In this document: positions 16,424-25,347 of the stretch, in pieces
How the letters are laid out: every line of letters begins with the position of its first letter
Numbering within the stretch: position 1 is the stretch's first letter
NCBI GenBank assembly: GCA_035457725.1
Contig: DATIBC010000008.1
Location: 1 to 64,000, forward strand
Reading direction: 5' to 3'
Length of the DNA: 64,000 bases
Source: DATFES01 sp035457725
Lineage (GTDB): Bacteria > Pseudomonadota > Alphaproteobacteria > CACIAM-22H2
Position numbers and translations under genes: made by a program
The notes under the pieces: model-generated
What the model saw: the letters and a program-made list of their open reading frames with translations, nothing else
The model's database searches: none
Told to the model about the DNA's origin: nothing

Positions 16424-17965
16424 ATGGCCGAATTCGCCAAGCTGACGATCCGCCTCGGCGCCGCCGACAACGTGGTGATCGCCCGCGCCGACCTCCTGCC
16501 TGGAACCGAACTCGCCAACGAAGGCGTCGCGGCGCTGCGTCACGTCCCTTCGGGACACAAGATCGCAACGCGCGCCATCGCCAAGGACGAACCGATCCGG
16601 CGCTACAGCCAGATCATCGGTTTCGCCACCGACGCGATCGCGGCCGGCGACCACGTCCATACGCACAACTGCGCGATGCGCGACTTTGCGCGCGACTATG
16701 CCTTCGGCGCCAACGCCAAGGCGACGCAGTATTTCAACGATCCGGCGACGTTCCAGGGCTACGTCCGCGCCGACGGGCGCGTCGCGACGCGCAACTACAT
16801 CGGCGTGCTCACGTCGGTCAACTGCTCGGCGACGGTCGCCAAGTACATCGCCGACGCCTTCAAGCGAAACCCGTTCGGCGGCGCGAGCCTGCTCGACGAA
16901 TTCCCGAACGTCGACGGCGTCGTCGCGCTTACCCACAAAACCGGCTGCGGCATGGCGAGCGAAGGCGACGGCATGGACGTGCTGCGCCGGACAATCGCCG
17001 GATACGCACGGCATCCCAATTTCGCCGCGGTGTTGCTGGTCGGGCTCGGTTGCGAGGCGAATCAGATCGGCGGCCTTATGCGCGCCGAACGCCTCGAGCA
17101 GGGCCGCCGCTTCATTCCGATGACCATCCAGGACCGTGGCGGAACGGTGAAGACGGTGCAAGAGGGGGTGGCGCAAATCAAGCAGCTCCTGCCCGAGGTC
17201 AACGCCTGCGCGCGCGAGAGCGTGCCGGCATCGCACATCACCATCGGACTGCAATGCGGCGGTTCGGATGGATATTCCGGAATCTCGGCCAACCCGGCGC
17301 TCGGCGTCGCCTCAGACCTGTTGGTGCGCCATGGCGGCACGGTCATCCTTTCGGAATCGCCGGAGACTTACGGGGCCGAACATCTGCTCACGCGCCGTGC
17401 GGTCAGTCGCGAGGTCGGCGAGAAATTGGTCCAGGTCATGAAATGGTGGGAGGACTACACGGCCAAGCATGGCGGCACGGTCGACAACAATCCCTCGCCG
17501 GGCAACAAGGCCGGCGGCATCACGACGATCCTCGAAAAGTCGCTGGGCGCGTCCGCAAAGGCAGGCTCGACCAATCTCGTCGACGTGGTCGGCTACGCCG
17601 AGCCGGTGACGGCCAGCGGCTTCGTATTCATGGACACGCCTGGCTACGACCCGGTCTCGGCGACCGGGCAAGTGGCCGGCGGCGCAAACATGATCTGCTT
17701 CACCACCGGCCGCGGCTCGGTGTTCGGCTGCAAACCGGCGCCGTCGATCAAGCTCGCCACCAATACGCCGCTGTTCAAGCGAATGCCTGATGATATGGAC
17801 ATCAATTGCGGCGGCATCATCGACGGCGTCGAGACAGTCGAGCAATGCGGCGAGCGTGTTTTCGACCTGATCTTGCGCGTCGCGTCGGGCGAGAAAAGCA
17901 AGAGCGAGGCGCTCGGCTTCGGCGACGACGAGTTCGCGCCCTGGCAAATCGGCGCCGTGGTGTAG
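16424..17965 (+). CDS. UxaA-family (altronate/galactarate-type) dehydratase
   Basis: A 513-residue protein with the full UxaA layout. An N-terminal SAF domain covers about residues 1-95 (VVIARADLLPGTELA, DHVHTHNCAM). The central/C-terminal dehydratase follows (GYVRADGRVATRNYIGVLTS, KTGCGMASEGDG, GLGCEANQIGG, MDTPGYDPVSATGQ, NTPLFKRMPDDMDINCGGI). Characterised members remove water from altronate, galactarate or related hexonates with an iron cofactor, giving 2-keto-3-deoxy acids. GGGAGGA at 16411-16417 supports the start. The neighbouring SDR suggests that the product is oxidised rather than phosphorylated; the natural substrate is uncertain. Confidence 0.85.
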   Translation: MAEFAKLTIRLGAADNVVIARADLLPGTELANEGVAALRHVPSGHKIATRAIAKDEPIRRYSQIIGFATDAIAAGDHVHTHNCAMRDFARDYAFGANAKATQYFNDPATFQGYVRADGRVATRNYIGVLTSVNCSATVAKYIADAFKRNPFGGASLLDEFPNVDGVVALTHKTGCGMASEGDGMDVLRRTIAGYARHPNFAAVLLVGLGCEANQIGGLMRAERLEQGRRFIPMTIQDRGGTVKTVQEGVAQIKQLLPEVNACARESVPASHITIGLQCGGSDGYSGISANPALGVASDLLVRHGGTVILSESPETYGAEHLLTRRAVSREVGEKLVQVMKWWEDYTAKHGGTVDNNPSPGNKAGGITTILEKSLGASAKAGSTNLVDVVGYAEPVTASGFVFMDTPGYDPVSATGQVAGGANMICFTTGRGSVFGCKPAPSIKLATNTPLFKRMPDDMDINCGGIIDGVETVEQCGERVFDLILRVASGEKSKSEALGFGDDEFAPWQIGAVV

Positions 17966-18061
17966 CGAAGAATTGATCGCCCGCCTCGTCGCGGCGCTGG
18001 ACCGCGGCGTGGCTCGCGCGCTATTCCCGCATTCCTGCAAAACGTTGCACGGGCAATTACG

Positions 18062-18757
18062 ATGGCGATCAAGCTTTATGACCTTGCGGGAGCCGAGGAC
18101 GACCGGCGCTTCAGCCCGAACTGCTGGCGTACGCGCATGGCGCTGGCGCACAAGCGTCTTGACGTCGACGCGGTGCCGTGGCGCTTCGTCGAAAAGGATG
18201 CCATCGCGGCCTCGGGACAAGGCGCAGTGCCCGTCATCGTCGACGCCGACAAGACGGTGTTCGATTCCTGGACGATCGCCAATTATCTCGAGGATCGCTA
18301 TCCCGACCGCCCATCCTTGTTTGGCGGCGACGCCGGTCGCGCATTGGCGCGGTTCGTCAACAATTGGACGCAATCCGTCGTCTATCCCGGCCTGTTCCGG
18401 ATGATCGTCAAGGACATATGGGACCACGTCGCAGCCAAGGATCGCGATTATTTTCGCCAGTCGCGCGAACAGCGTCTTGGCATGACGCTCGAAGCGGCGG
18501 TTGCCGATCGCGATACGAAGGTGGTCGCATTTCGCGCCAGCCTGCAGCCGTTGCGCACCACGCTCGAAGCCCAGCCATTCCTCGGTGGCGCGGCGCCGTA
18601 CTACGCCGATTACAGTATATTCGGCGGTTTTCAATGGGCGCGCTGTATCAGCCCGTTCAAGATCCTTGAGGACGGCGACCCCGTTGCCGCCTGGCGCCAG
18701 CGCCTGCTCGACGCCTTCGACGGGCTCGCCGGGAAGTCCAAGGGATATCCGTGTTGA
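18062..18757 (+). CDS. Glutathione S-transferase family protein, LigE/beta-etherase-like
   Basis: A 231-residue GST with an N-terminal thioredoxin fold that contains RFSPNCWRTRMALAHKRLD, as in the LigE/LigP beta-etherase branch, and the glutathione turn VPVIVDADKTVFDSWTIANYLEDRYP. The C-terminal helical domain has the branch-like GGAAPYYADYSIFGGFQWAR. LigE proteins cleave beta-aryl ethers of lignin with glutathione, but many homologues have other, unknown substrates. It starts with ATG 18062, about 96 bp after the dehydratase gene, and is followed 13 bp on by a PEP-mutase family gene. Confidence 0.8.
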   Translation: MAIKLYDLAGAEDDRRFSPNCWRTRMALAHKRLDVDAVPWRFVEKDAIAASGQGAVPVIVDADKTVFDSWTIANYLEDRYPDRPSLFGGDAGRALARFVNNWTQSVVYPGLFRMIVKDIWDHVAAKDRDYFRQSREQRLGMTLEAAVADRDTKVVAFRASLQPLRTTLEAQPFLGGAAPYYADYSIFGGFQWARCISPFKILEDGDPVAAWRQRLLDAFDGLAGKSKGYPC

Positions 18758-18770
18758 AAGGGCGAATTCG

Positions 18771-19607
18771 GTGACTTCGCAAAGCGAGAAGGCGCGTGCC
18801 TTTCAAGCGCTCCATGCGCGGCCCGGGTGTTTCATAATTCCCAACCCGTGGGACGCCGGCACGGCGCGGCTCCTCGCCAGCCTGGGGTTTGAAGCGCTGG
18901 CGACGACCAGCGCCGGCTTCGCATTCTCGCTCGGCCGTCCCGACGCCGAGGGCGCCGTCAATCGCGATGAAACGCTCGCAAACGCGCGAGCGATCGTCGA
19001 AGCGACCGATCTTCCGGTGAGCGCCGACCTCGAGAACGGCTTCGGCGACCCGCCTGAAGTCTGCGCCGATACCATCCAGCACGCCGCCGCCATCGGGCTC
19101 GTCGGCGGCTCGATCGAAGACGCGACGGGGCTTTCCGCGGCGCCGATTTATGCGTTCGATCAAGCCGTCGACCGGGTGCGCGCCGCAGTCCACGCGGCGC
19201 GATCGCTCTCCTTTCCGTTCATGCTGACGGCGCGAGCGGAGAATTATCTGCACGGCCGCGCCGATCTCGCCGACACGATCAAACGCTTGCAAGCTTTCCA
19301 AGCGGCGGGCGCCGATGTTTTGTACGCGCCGGGCCTGCGTTCGCGCGAGGACATCGCCACCGTGGTGCGCGCCGTCGACCGGCCGGTCAATGTTGTCATG
19401 GGCCTGAAGGGACCACGAATCACGGTGACCGAACTCGCCGAAATCGGTGTCAAGCGGATCAGCGTCGGCTCAGCGCTCGCCCGCGCGGCCCTTGGCGCGT
19501 TCATGCGCGCGTCACGCGAAATCAGAGAACGTGGCACTTTCGAGTTTGCGAGCGACGCTGTGCCATTCGCGGAGCTTAACGCTCTGTTCCAGCCTCGGAC
19601 GCGCTGA
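18771..19607 (+). CDS. Isocitrate lyase / PEP mutase family protein
   Basis: A 278-residue TIM-barrel protein with PGCFIIPNPWDAGTARLLAS at the N-terminus, SADLENGFGDPPE (metal-binding acidic pair) and ARAENYLHGRADLADTIKRLQAF. It lacks the KKCGH loop of true isocitrate lyases and matches the oxaloacetate decarboxylase / carboxyPEP mutase-like branch. It would cleave or decarboxylate a small keto-acid; the specific substrate is unknown. The start is GTG 18771 (VTSQSEKARAFQALH), preceded by AAAGGG. Its last 32 bases overlap the end of the convergent gene at 19576. Confidence 0.8.
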   Translation: MTSQSEKARAFQALHARPGCFIIPNPWDAGTARLLASLGFEALATTSAGFAFSLGRPDAEGAVNRDETLANARAIVEATDLPVSADLENGFGDPPEVCADTIQHAAAIGLVGGSIEDATGLSAAPIYAFDQAVDRVRAAVHAARSLSFPFMLTARAENYLHGRADLADTIKRLQAFQAAGADVLYAPGLRSREDIATVVRAVDRPVNVVMGLKGPRITVTELAEIGVKRISVGSALARAALGAFMRASREIRERGTFEFASDAVPFAELNALFQPRTR

Positions 19608-20280
19608 CGCCCCATTCATTCAGCTGGGCTCGCTCGGCCGTAGGATGGACGGTTGGGCGATAGCCGGCGGCGAAGGCGCCAACGACGGACATCGGAGTAA
19701 TCACCGGCATCGCGGCAGCGGCATTGGCCTGGCGCCGGCCCACGTACCCGCCTGGAGTCCAACGGTGCAGCGATCCGCGCCACAGCAGCCAAGCGCCGCC
19801 ATCCTCGCTCACCATCGCACCGTCGGGAAGTTGCCTGATCATTGCGAATCGCGCGGGCGCTTGCGACCACGGCGTTCGGGCGATCCGTTCACGGTGGAGG
19901 ATCGCGTCGACAAGGGTGATCGGCGGGTCTCGACCCGGGTCGATTACGGCATTCCCGGCGAGCCAGGCCGCCTTGAACCGCCCGAAATCGGCGCGTCTGC
20001 ATTCGCCGCATGGCCGGTGTCCCGCCGCAAAAGCGCTCGCCTCATCGAGAAAAAACAGCTCAGTGTAACGGCCGGGGCTCATCACCGCTCGGCGTCGATT
20101 CTTGAACGACAAACGGCAGGTGATCCATGCTCGTGTCGTCCAACCGCGCCGCCCTATGCGGTACGCGCCGTCGTGAAGGCAGCCGCGATTGCCCGTCCAC
20201 CCTCCGCGCTCCGGCACCGCGAGCAGCCGTCCGAACGGATCGACGCGGTTTTGCAACGGACTCGGACGAGCCAATCTCAT
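19576..20280 (-). CDS. Conserved protein of unknown function with an Ada-like zinc-binding motif
   Basis: A 234-residue protein with no recognised enzyme signature. Residues 76-96, FFLDEASAFAAGHRPCGECRR (written here only to show Cys91 and Cys94), resemble the second half of the Ada metal-binding domain (FF..A.AA.G.RPC..C). An upstream WITCRLSFKNRRR (Cys55) aligns with the CRPSCPARR half, but the second Cys of that half is Phe. The N-terminal NRGCLH (Cys34, His36) could supply another ligand. The ATG at 20278-20280 overlaps the stop of the mannitol-dehydrogenase gene by four bases, so the two are translationally coupled. Its end overlaps the convergent gene by 32 bp. The Ada resemblance is my own reading and untested. 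Confidence 0.7.
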   Translation of the reverse strand: MRLARPSPLQNRVDPFGRLLAVPERGGWTGNRGCLHDGAYRIGRRGWTTRAWITCRLSFKNRRRAVMSPGRYTELFFLDEASAFAAGHRPCGECRRADFGRFKAAWLAGNAVIDPGRDPPITLVDAILHRERIARTPWSQAPARFAMIRQLPDGAMVSEDGGAWLLWRGSLHRWTPGGYVGRRQANAAAAMPVITPMSVVGAFAAGYRPTVHPTAERAQLNEWGVSASEAGTER

Positions 20281-21755
20281 GTGCGGACCGCCGCCGCGAT
20301 CGTCGCCCGCGTTCCCTTTTGGAGCAACATCGCGAGCCAGCGCGTGACCTCCTCGACGAACTCGGTCTGCCGCGGCAGCTCCTCGCCGAAGACCTCGATC
20401 AAGCCGAGATAACCCCGCGCAAGAGGAACAGCATCCGCCCCGGCATCCGCGGCGATCCGGCTCAACCGCGCAGCCAACGGATCGTTCACCTCGAAGGGCT
20501 TTCCTTGCTCGTCGCTCCCGGTCGCGTATCGCATCCATGCGGCGATCGCCAACGCCAGCAACCGCGCGTTTTGCCCGGCGTTGAGCCGGGCGCGGATCGC
20601 CGGAAGCAGCCGTTGCGGCAATTTCTGTGTGCCGTCCATTGCCACCTGCCGCGTACGGTGGCCAAGGACCGGGTTGGCGAAGCGGGCAAGCAGCGTCGCC
20701 TTGTACGCCGCAAGATCGAGCCCCGGCGGCACGTCGAGCGTCGAGGAGACCTCGTCGTCCATCAGCCGGCGAACTAGAAGCGCGAAATCCGGCTCGCCGA
20801 TCGCCTGGTCGATGCGCTCATGACCCGCCAACGCGCCCAGATAGGCGAGCGCCGAGTGGCTGCCATTCAGCAGCCGCAGCTTGATCTGCTCGTAGGGGCC
20901 GACATCGGAAACGATCTCCGCTCCGGCCGCTTCCCAGGCCGGTCGCGGGCCGGCGAAACGGCTTTCGATGACCCATTGCCGAAACGGCTCCGTGACCACC
21001 ACGCCTTCATCGTGCAAGCCGAGGCTCGCGTCGTTCTCCGCGATGTCTTCGGGCCCCGTTGCAGGCACGATACGATCGACCATGCTCGAGGGAAACGCGA
21101 CGTTATTGGGGACCCAATCGGCGAGGCGGTCGTCACGGATGCGTGCCAAGGTGCGAACGAGACCGGACAACGTTCGGCCGTTTTGCGGCAGGTTATCGCA
21201 AGACAGGACCGAAAGCGGGCCGGCGGCATCGCTCATCCGCCGCTCGATCGCCGCGACCAGGATACCCACGGCCGAACGCGGGGCCGTGGGATTCGCGATG
21301 TCGTGGGCGATGTCGGGATGCAGGATATCGATCTTCCCCGTCGCCTGATCGAGGCAATAGCCTTTCTCGGTCACGGTGAGCGTGACCACATGCGTCGTCG
21401 GTGCGGCGATGCGGGCGACGACCTCCGCCGGATTTTCCGGCGCCACGAGGATCTCGCGTACCGTTCCGACGATTGCGCGGCGTCCGCCGGTCTCGCCGCG
21501 CTCGACCACCGTGTACAGGCAATCCTGCGGGGCTAGAAGTCGGCGCACATCGAGCCGCCGCATGCTCACGCCGACAATGCCCCATGGCGAGGGGTCGGGA
21601 CCCAGCGCCGCCTGCGTATAGACCGCCTGGTGGGCGCGGTGGAACGCGCCTATGCCAAGGTGAACCATGCCGATGCCAAGGCGGCGTGGATCGAAAGCTG
21701 GCCGCGCGAATTGGGCTGGAGCGCGCGCCATCGTTGCCAAGCTCAGCCTGTCCAT
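20277..21755 (-). CDS. Mannitol dehydrogenase / fructuronate reductase family protein
   Basis: A 492-residue NAD-dependent polyol/uronate dehydrogenase. Family motifs in order are IGMVHLGIGAFHRAHQAVY, LTVTEKGYCLD, SCDNLPQNGRTL, PNNVAFPSSMVDRIVP and KLRLLNGSHSALAYLG (catalytic Lys region). It interconverts a 2-keto sugar or keto-uronate and its alcohol, such as mannitol/fructose or mannonate/fructuronate. The nearby UxaA-type dehydratase favours a uronate/aldonate role, but this is not decided by sequence. The ATG at 21753-21755 is used because upstream residues (to 21905) are not family-like. It overlaps the downstream gene by four bases and is divergent from the TPR-methyltransferase gene. 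Confidence 0.87.
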   Translation of the reverse strand: MDRLSLATMARAPAQFARPAFDPRRLGIGMVHLGIGAFHRAHQAVYTQAALGPDPSPWGIVGVSMRRLDVRRLLAPQDCLYTVVERGETGGRRAIVGTVREILVAPENPAEVVARIAAPTTHVVTLTVTEKGYCLDQATGKIDILHPDIAHDIANPTAPRSAVGILVAAIERRMSDAAGPLSVLSCDNLPQNGRTLSGLVRTLARIRDDRLADWVPNNVAFPSSMVDRIVPATGPEDIAENDASLGLHDEGVVVTEPFRQWVIESRFAGPRPAWEAAGAEIVSDVGPYEQIKLRLLNGSHSALAYLGALAGHERIDQAIGEPDFALLVRRLMDDEVSSTLDVPPGLDLAAYKATLLARFANPVLGHRTRQVAMDGTQKLPQRLLPAIRARLNAGQNARLLALAIAAWMRYATGSDEQGKPFEVNDPLAARLSRIAADAGADAVPLARGYLGLIEVFGEELPRQTEFVEEVTRWLAMLLQKGTRATIAAAVRT

Positions 21756-21889
21756 CGCTTGCAAATCCTTTGCGCCGTGCAGCCGCGCCGGGACTTTAAC
21801 CGCTGTCCGAGTGGGGACGAAAGAAGCGTCTTTGAAATGTGCGTCTCTTTGCCGATAACCTTGGACCACGGCAGGAGGAACGAAACCGC

Positions 21890-24049
21890 ATGTCCCCACG
21901 CTCACAGGGCGGTGGAGTTAGCGTAAGGGCGCAACTCGCGGCGGCGGCGCTGCATCACCGGGCGGGCCGACTCGCCGAGGCGGCCGCGGCCTGCGAAACA
22001 GCGCTGTCCATCGAGCGCGACAGCGTCGACGCCTTGCATTTTCTGGGCGTGCTGAAGACCCAGCTCGGACAAACGCGCGCGGCCATCCCCTTGTTGAGCC
22101 GAGCAGCCGAGCTGGCGCCCGACAACGCGGAGATCCAGCTTAACCTGGGCAATGTGCTGCGCGAGTGCGACCGACCGCGCGACGCCATTCCCGCGTTACG
22201 CCGCGCTGCCGAGTTGGCGCCAAACATCGAAGCAGCCCGGATCGGACTTGCCGGGGCGTTCGCCGAGGCCGGCGAATACGCCGAGGCGGCGGCGGCTTAT
22301 CGGGCGGTCTTGGCGCGAACGCCCGGTCTGCGTATCGCATGGGTCAACCTCGGCCGTGTCCTCGAGGCGCTCGGTAACCTCGATGAAGCGGCCGCCAATC
22401 TGGAACGCGCATTGACCATGAAGCCCGACGATTTGCCGACGATGGCGCGGCTAGCGGGCATCGAGGAGCGGCGCGCGCGGCCCGCCGAGGCTTTCTGGCT
22501 GTGGCGCGGCGCGGCGCGGCGCGCGCCGGACAGCGACGAATTTTGGCGCGGTATGGCGCGCGCATTGCGCGATTTGCGTTTCGACAAGGTGGACCCGGAG
22601 CTGGAATCCGATTTGCTCGGGCTCCTTGCGCAGCCGGCCGTCGATCCGGCGGACATCGCCCCGGCGATCGCGAGCTATGTCCGTGCCATTGCCCGAGCGA
22701 CGAGCGCCGACGAGGCGCTAGTGCGCCCACTCCTCACCGAGTTGCTCGCCGCGGCAATCGTCGCCGACCCGGAGATCGAGACTTGGCTGACGACGGCGCG
22801 ACGCGCGGCGCTTGCCGCACTCCTCGCCGGGCGCACGCCTGCGCATTCGCGCGAACTGCTCGTCGCGATCGCGCAGCAATGTTATGCGACCGAGTACGTG
22901 TACGCCGAGACGGAATCCGAGACGGCGCAAATCGCGGAGTTGACGCGCCGCGCCGTCATGGCGCCCGACGCTATCGACGAACGCGAGTTGGCCGTTCTCG
23001 CCGCGTATCGCCCGCTCAATTCGCTCGACATCGTCGATGTTCTGGCGCGCCGCGCCTGGTCGGCGGCGATCACCGCCTTGGTCGAACGGCAGATCGTCGT
23101 CCCGCGCGCCGAGGCGATCATCCGCGAGCAGATCGTCGCCATTACGCCGCTCGACGACGTGGTCTCGCGGAAGGTCCGAATGCAATACGAGGAGAATCCC
23201 TATCCGGTGTGGCGGCGTCCCGACTGGAGCGGCGCGCCGACGCCGCTTGGGGCGGAATTGCGCCGGCTCTTCCCGCACGCGAGGCCGCCCGATTCGCGGC
23301 TCGACGGCAAGATCGACGTACTGATCGCCGGTTGCGGGACCGGCCGGCATTCTTGTGGCTCGGCGCTGCGCTTCGCCGACGCGCGTATTCTCGCCATCGA
23401 TTTGAGTCGCACCAGCCTTGCCTACGCAATACGCAAGGCGCGCGAGCTGGGTATCGCCAATATCGAGCATGCCCAGGCCGATATTCTCGCGCTTGACGGG
23501 ATGGAGCGCCGCTTCGACATGATCGAGTGCGGCGGCGTGCTGCACCACCTCGCCGACCCGCTCGCGGGCTGGCGCATACTCGAGCGCCTGTTGCGGCCGG
23601 GCGGGTATATGCGCATCGCCCTATACAGCGAACGGGCGCGTGCACCGGCCGTCGCCGCCCGGCGGCTGATCGAGGCGCACGGGTTCGCGCCTACGGCCGA
23701 GGGCATCCGCTGCGCGCGCGCGGCACTGCTCGCCGAAGCCGATGAAACCGTCCTGCCATGGATGCGCCACAATCCGGATTTCTACGCCATGAGCGGCTGT
23801 CGCGATCTCCTTTTCCACGTGCAGGAGCATCGTCTGACACTGCCGAGGATCGCAGCGATGCTGCGGACGCTCGGCTTGAACTTCGTCGGGTTCGAGTTCG
23901 CCGACGCGCGAATTCCGTCGCGATACCGCCTTCGCTTTCCCGACGATCCGGCGATGACCGATCTCGGCGCTTGGGATCGCTTCGAGGCGGAGAATCCGAC
24001 GACATTCGCCGCGATGTATCAGTTCTGGATCGGCAAAACCGGGGCATGA
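21890..24049 (+). CDS. TPR-repeat protein fused to a SAM-dependent methyltransferase
   Basis: A 719-residue protein. The first 245 or so residues are about six tetratricopeptide repeats (ALHFLGVLKTQLGQTRAAIP, LNLGNVLRECDRPRDAIPAL, WVNLGRVLEALGNLDEAAAN). A helical linker follows. A class I methyltransferase lies at roughly residues 475-640, with motif I VLIAGCGTGRHS, acidic ILAIDLSRTSLAYA, DMIECGGVLHHL and RLLRPGGYMRIALYS. Such fusions are common in alphaproteobacteria but their substrates (proteins, lipids or glycans) are unknown. AGGAGG at 21873-21878 supports the ATG. It is a single gene on the plus strand between divergent and downstream neighbours. Confidence 0.85.
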   Translation: MSPRSQGGGVSVRAQLAAAALHHRAGRLAEAAAACETALSIERDSVDALHFLGVLKTQLGQTRAAIPLLSRAAELAPDNAEIQLNLGNVLRECDRPRDAIPALRRAAELAPNIEAARIGLAGAFAEAGEYAEAAAAYRAVLARTPGLRIAWVNLGRVLEALGNLDEAAANLERALTMKPDDLPTMARLAGIEERRARPAEAFWLWRGAARRAPDSDEFWRGMARALRDLRFDKVDPELESDLLGLLAQPAVDPADIAPAIASYVRAIARATSADEALVRPLLTELLAAAIVADPEIETWLTTARRAALAALLAGRTPAHSRELLVAIAQQCYATEYVYAETESETAQIAELTRRAVMAPDAIDERELAVLAAYRPLNSLDIVDVLARRAWSAAITALVERQIVVPRAEAIIREQIVAITPLDDVVSRKVRMQYEENPYPVWRRPDWSGAPTPLGAELRRLFPHARPPDSRLDGKIDVLIAGCGTGRHSCGSALRFADARILAIDLSRTSLAYAIRKARELGIANIEHAQADILALDGMERRFDMIECGGVLHHLADPLAGWRILERLLRPGGYMRIALYSERARAPAVAARRLIEAHGFAPTAEGIRCARAALLAEADETVLPWMRHNPDFYAMSGCRDLLFHVQEHRLTLPRIAAMLRTLGLNFVGFEFADARIPSRYRLRFPDDPAMTDLGAWDRFEAENPTTFAAMYQFWIGKTGA

Positions 24050-24124
24050 ACCCTTTCTTTTTGGCCAAGAGTTGATAGCCTGCGCCGTCTGCGGCAAAAA
24101 AGTCCACTCAAGGGGGTACCGTCG

Positions 24125-25339
24125 ATGCCGAATGCGCGCCTCGCAGGAAGGCTTATCGGCCTTGCTGGATTGTTCATGTTGTCGTTCGCCGCTTCGCTCG
24201 CCGTCGCTCAAGAAAAAGTCGGCGACGTTGGTATCGTCGCCAAGCGAACGTTCGCGATGGCAAGCTATACGACCGCTGGAGGCGCCAAGATCCGTGACCT
24301 CAAGGTCGGGTGGGAAAGCTACGGAACGCTCAACGCGGCGCGGGACAACGTCATCATCGTGCCGCATTTCTTTTCCGGCACCTCGCATGCCGCCGGCAAG
24401 TACAAGGCCGAAGATGCGGCGCCGGGGTATTGGAATTCCATCATTGGCCCGGGCAAGGCGATCGACACCGACAAATTCTACGTCGTCAGCGTCGACAGCC
24501 TGGTCAACCTCAACACCAAGGACCCCAACGTCGTGACCACCGGTCCGGCGTCGATCGACCCCGATACCGGAAAGCCGTACGGAATGCGCTTCCCGATTGT
24601 GACGATTCGCGATTTCGTCAATGTCCAGAAGGCCTTGCTCGATTCGATCGGGGTGAAGAAGGTGTATGCCGCGATCGGCGCATCGATGGGCTCGATGCAG
24701 GCCATCGAGTGGGCCGCGGCGTATCCCGAGCTCGTCGAGCGGCTTGTTGCCGTGATCGCGGCCGTCGAAATGGATGCCTTTACCATCGGGCGACTCAATT
24801 TATGGGCTTCGGCGATTACGCTCGACCCGAACTGGGGCGGCGGCGACTATTACGGCAAGACGGAGCCGACGCAGGGCTTGGCCTTGGCGCTCAAGATGGT
24901 GACGCTCGACGCTCGGCACTACGGGTGGGCCGACCGGGCGTTCGCGCGCAAATGGGCGGCGCCGGAGCGCGATCCAGCGAAGGCGTTCGAGAGCAAGTAT
25001 GCAATCGAGGATACCCTCGACCGCGCAGCGCTGGCGCGAGCGCGTGTCTCGGACGCAAATTCCTTTCTTTATCTGGTCAAGGCCAACCAGCTCTTCGTCG
25101 CCGGCCATGAAGAATCGCTCGAGGCGGGACTGAGCAAGATCAAGGCCAAAGCCTTGTTCATTCCGGCAAGCTCGGACCTTCTGCTACCCAGCGCGTTCTC
25201 GCGTCGCGCGGTCGAGATCCTCAAGAGCCAGGGTAAGAAAGCCGAGCTCGTCGAAATCGATGGCGACGGCGGCCATCTCGACGGCGTGTTGGCGGTGGCC
25301 AAGGTCGGCGATCGGATCGCCAAGTTCCTGGCGAAATAG
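24125..25339 (+). CDS. Exported alpha/beta hydrolase, homoserine O-acetyltransferase (MetX)-like
   Basis: A 404-residue protein with an N-terminal signal peptide (LAGLFMLSFAASLAVAQ, cleavage near residue 28) followed by a MetX-like fold: LKVGWESYGTLNAARDNVIIVPHFFSG, the nucleophile elbow GASMGSMQA, an Asp in PASSDLLLP and a His in GDGGHLDGV. Cytoplasmic MetX acetylates homoserine; a periplasmic copy cannot easily obtain acetyl-CoA, so this one is more likely a hydrolase or esterase. Exported MetX-like proteins occur widely and are not well characterised. It starts at ATG 24125 and is followed 8 bp on by an SDR gene, suggesting an operon. Confidence 0.8.
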   Translation: MPNARLAGRLIGLAGLFMLSFAASLAVAQEKVGDVGIVAKRTFAMASYTTAGGAKIRDLKVGWESYGTLNAARDNVIIVPHFFSGTSHAAGKYKAEDAAPGYWNSIIGPGKAIDTDKFYVVSVDSLVNLNTKDPNVVTTGPASIDPDTGKPYGMRFPIVTIRDFVNVQKALLDSIGVKKVYAAIGASMGSMQAIEWAAAYPELVERLVAVIAAVEMDAFTIGRLNLWASAITLDPNWGGGDYYGKTEPTQGLALALKMVTLDARHYGWADRAFARKWAAPERDPAKAFESKYAIEDTLDRAALARARVSDANSFLYLVKANQLFVAGHEESLEAGLSKIKAKALFIPASSDLLLPSAFSRRAVEILKSQGKKAELVEIDGDGGHLDGVLAVAKVGDRIAKFLAK

Positions 25340-25347
25340 GGGGCGAT

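Noticed and set aside
17312..18634. A 440-codon minus-strand frame opposite the UxaA-like and GST genes
   Set aside because: It is a shadow: it overlaps two genes with clear family motifs and shows none itself.
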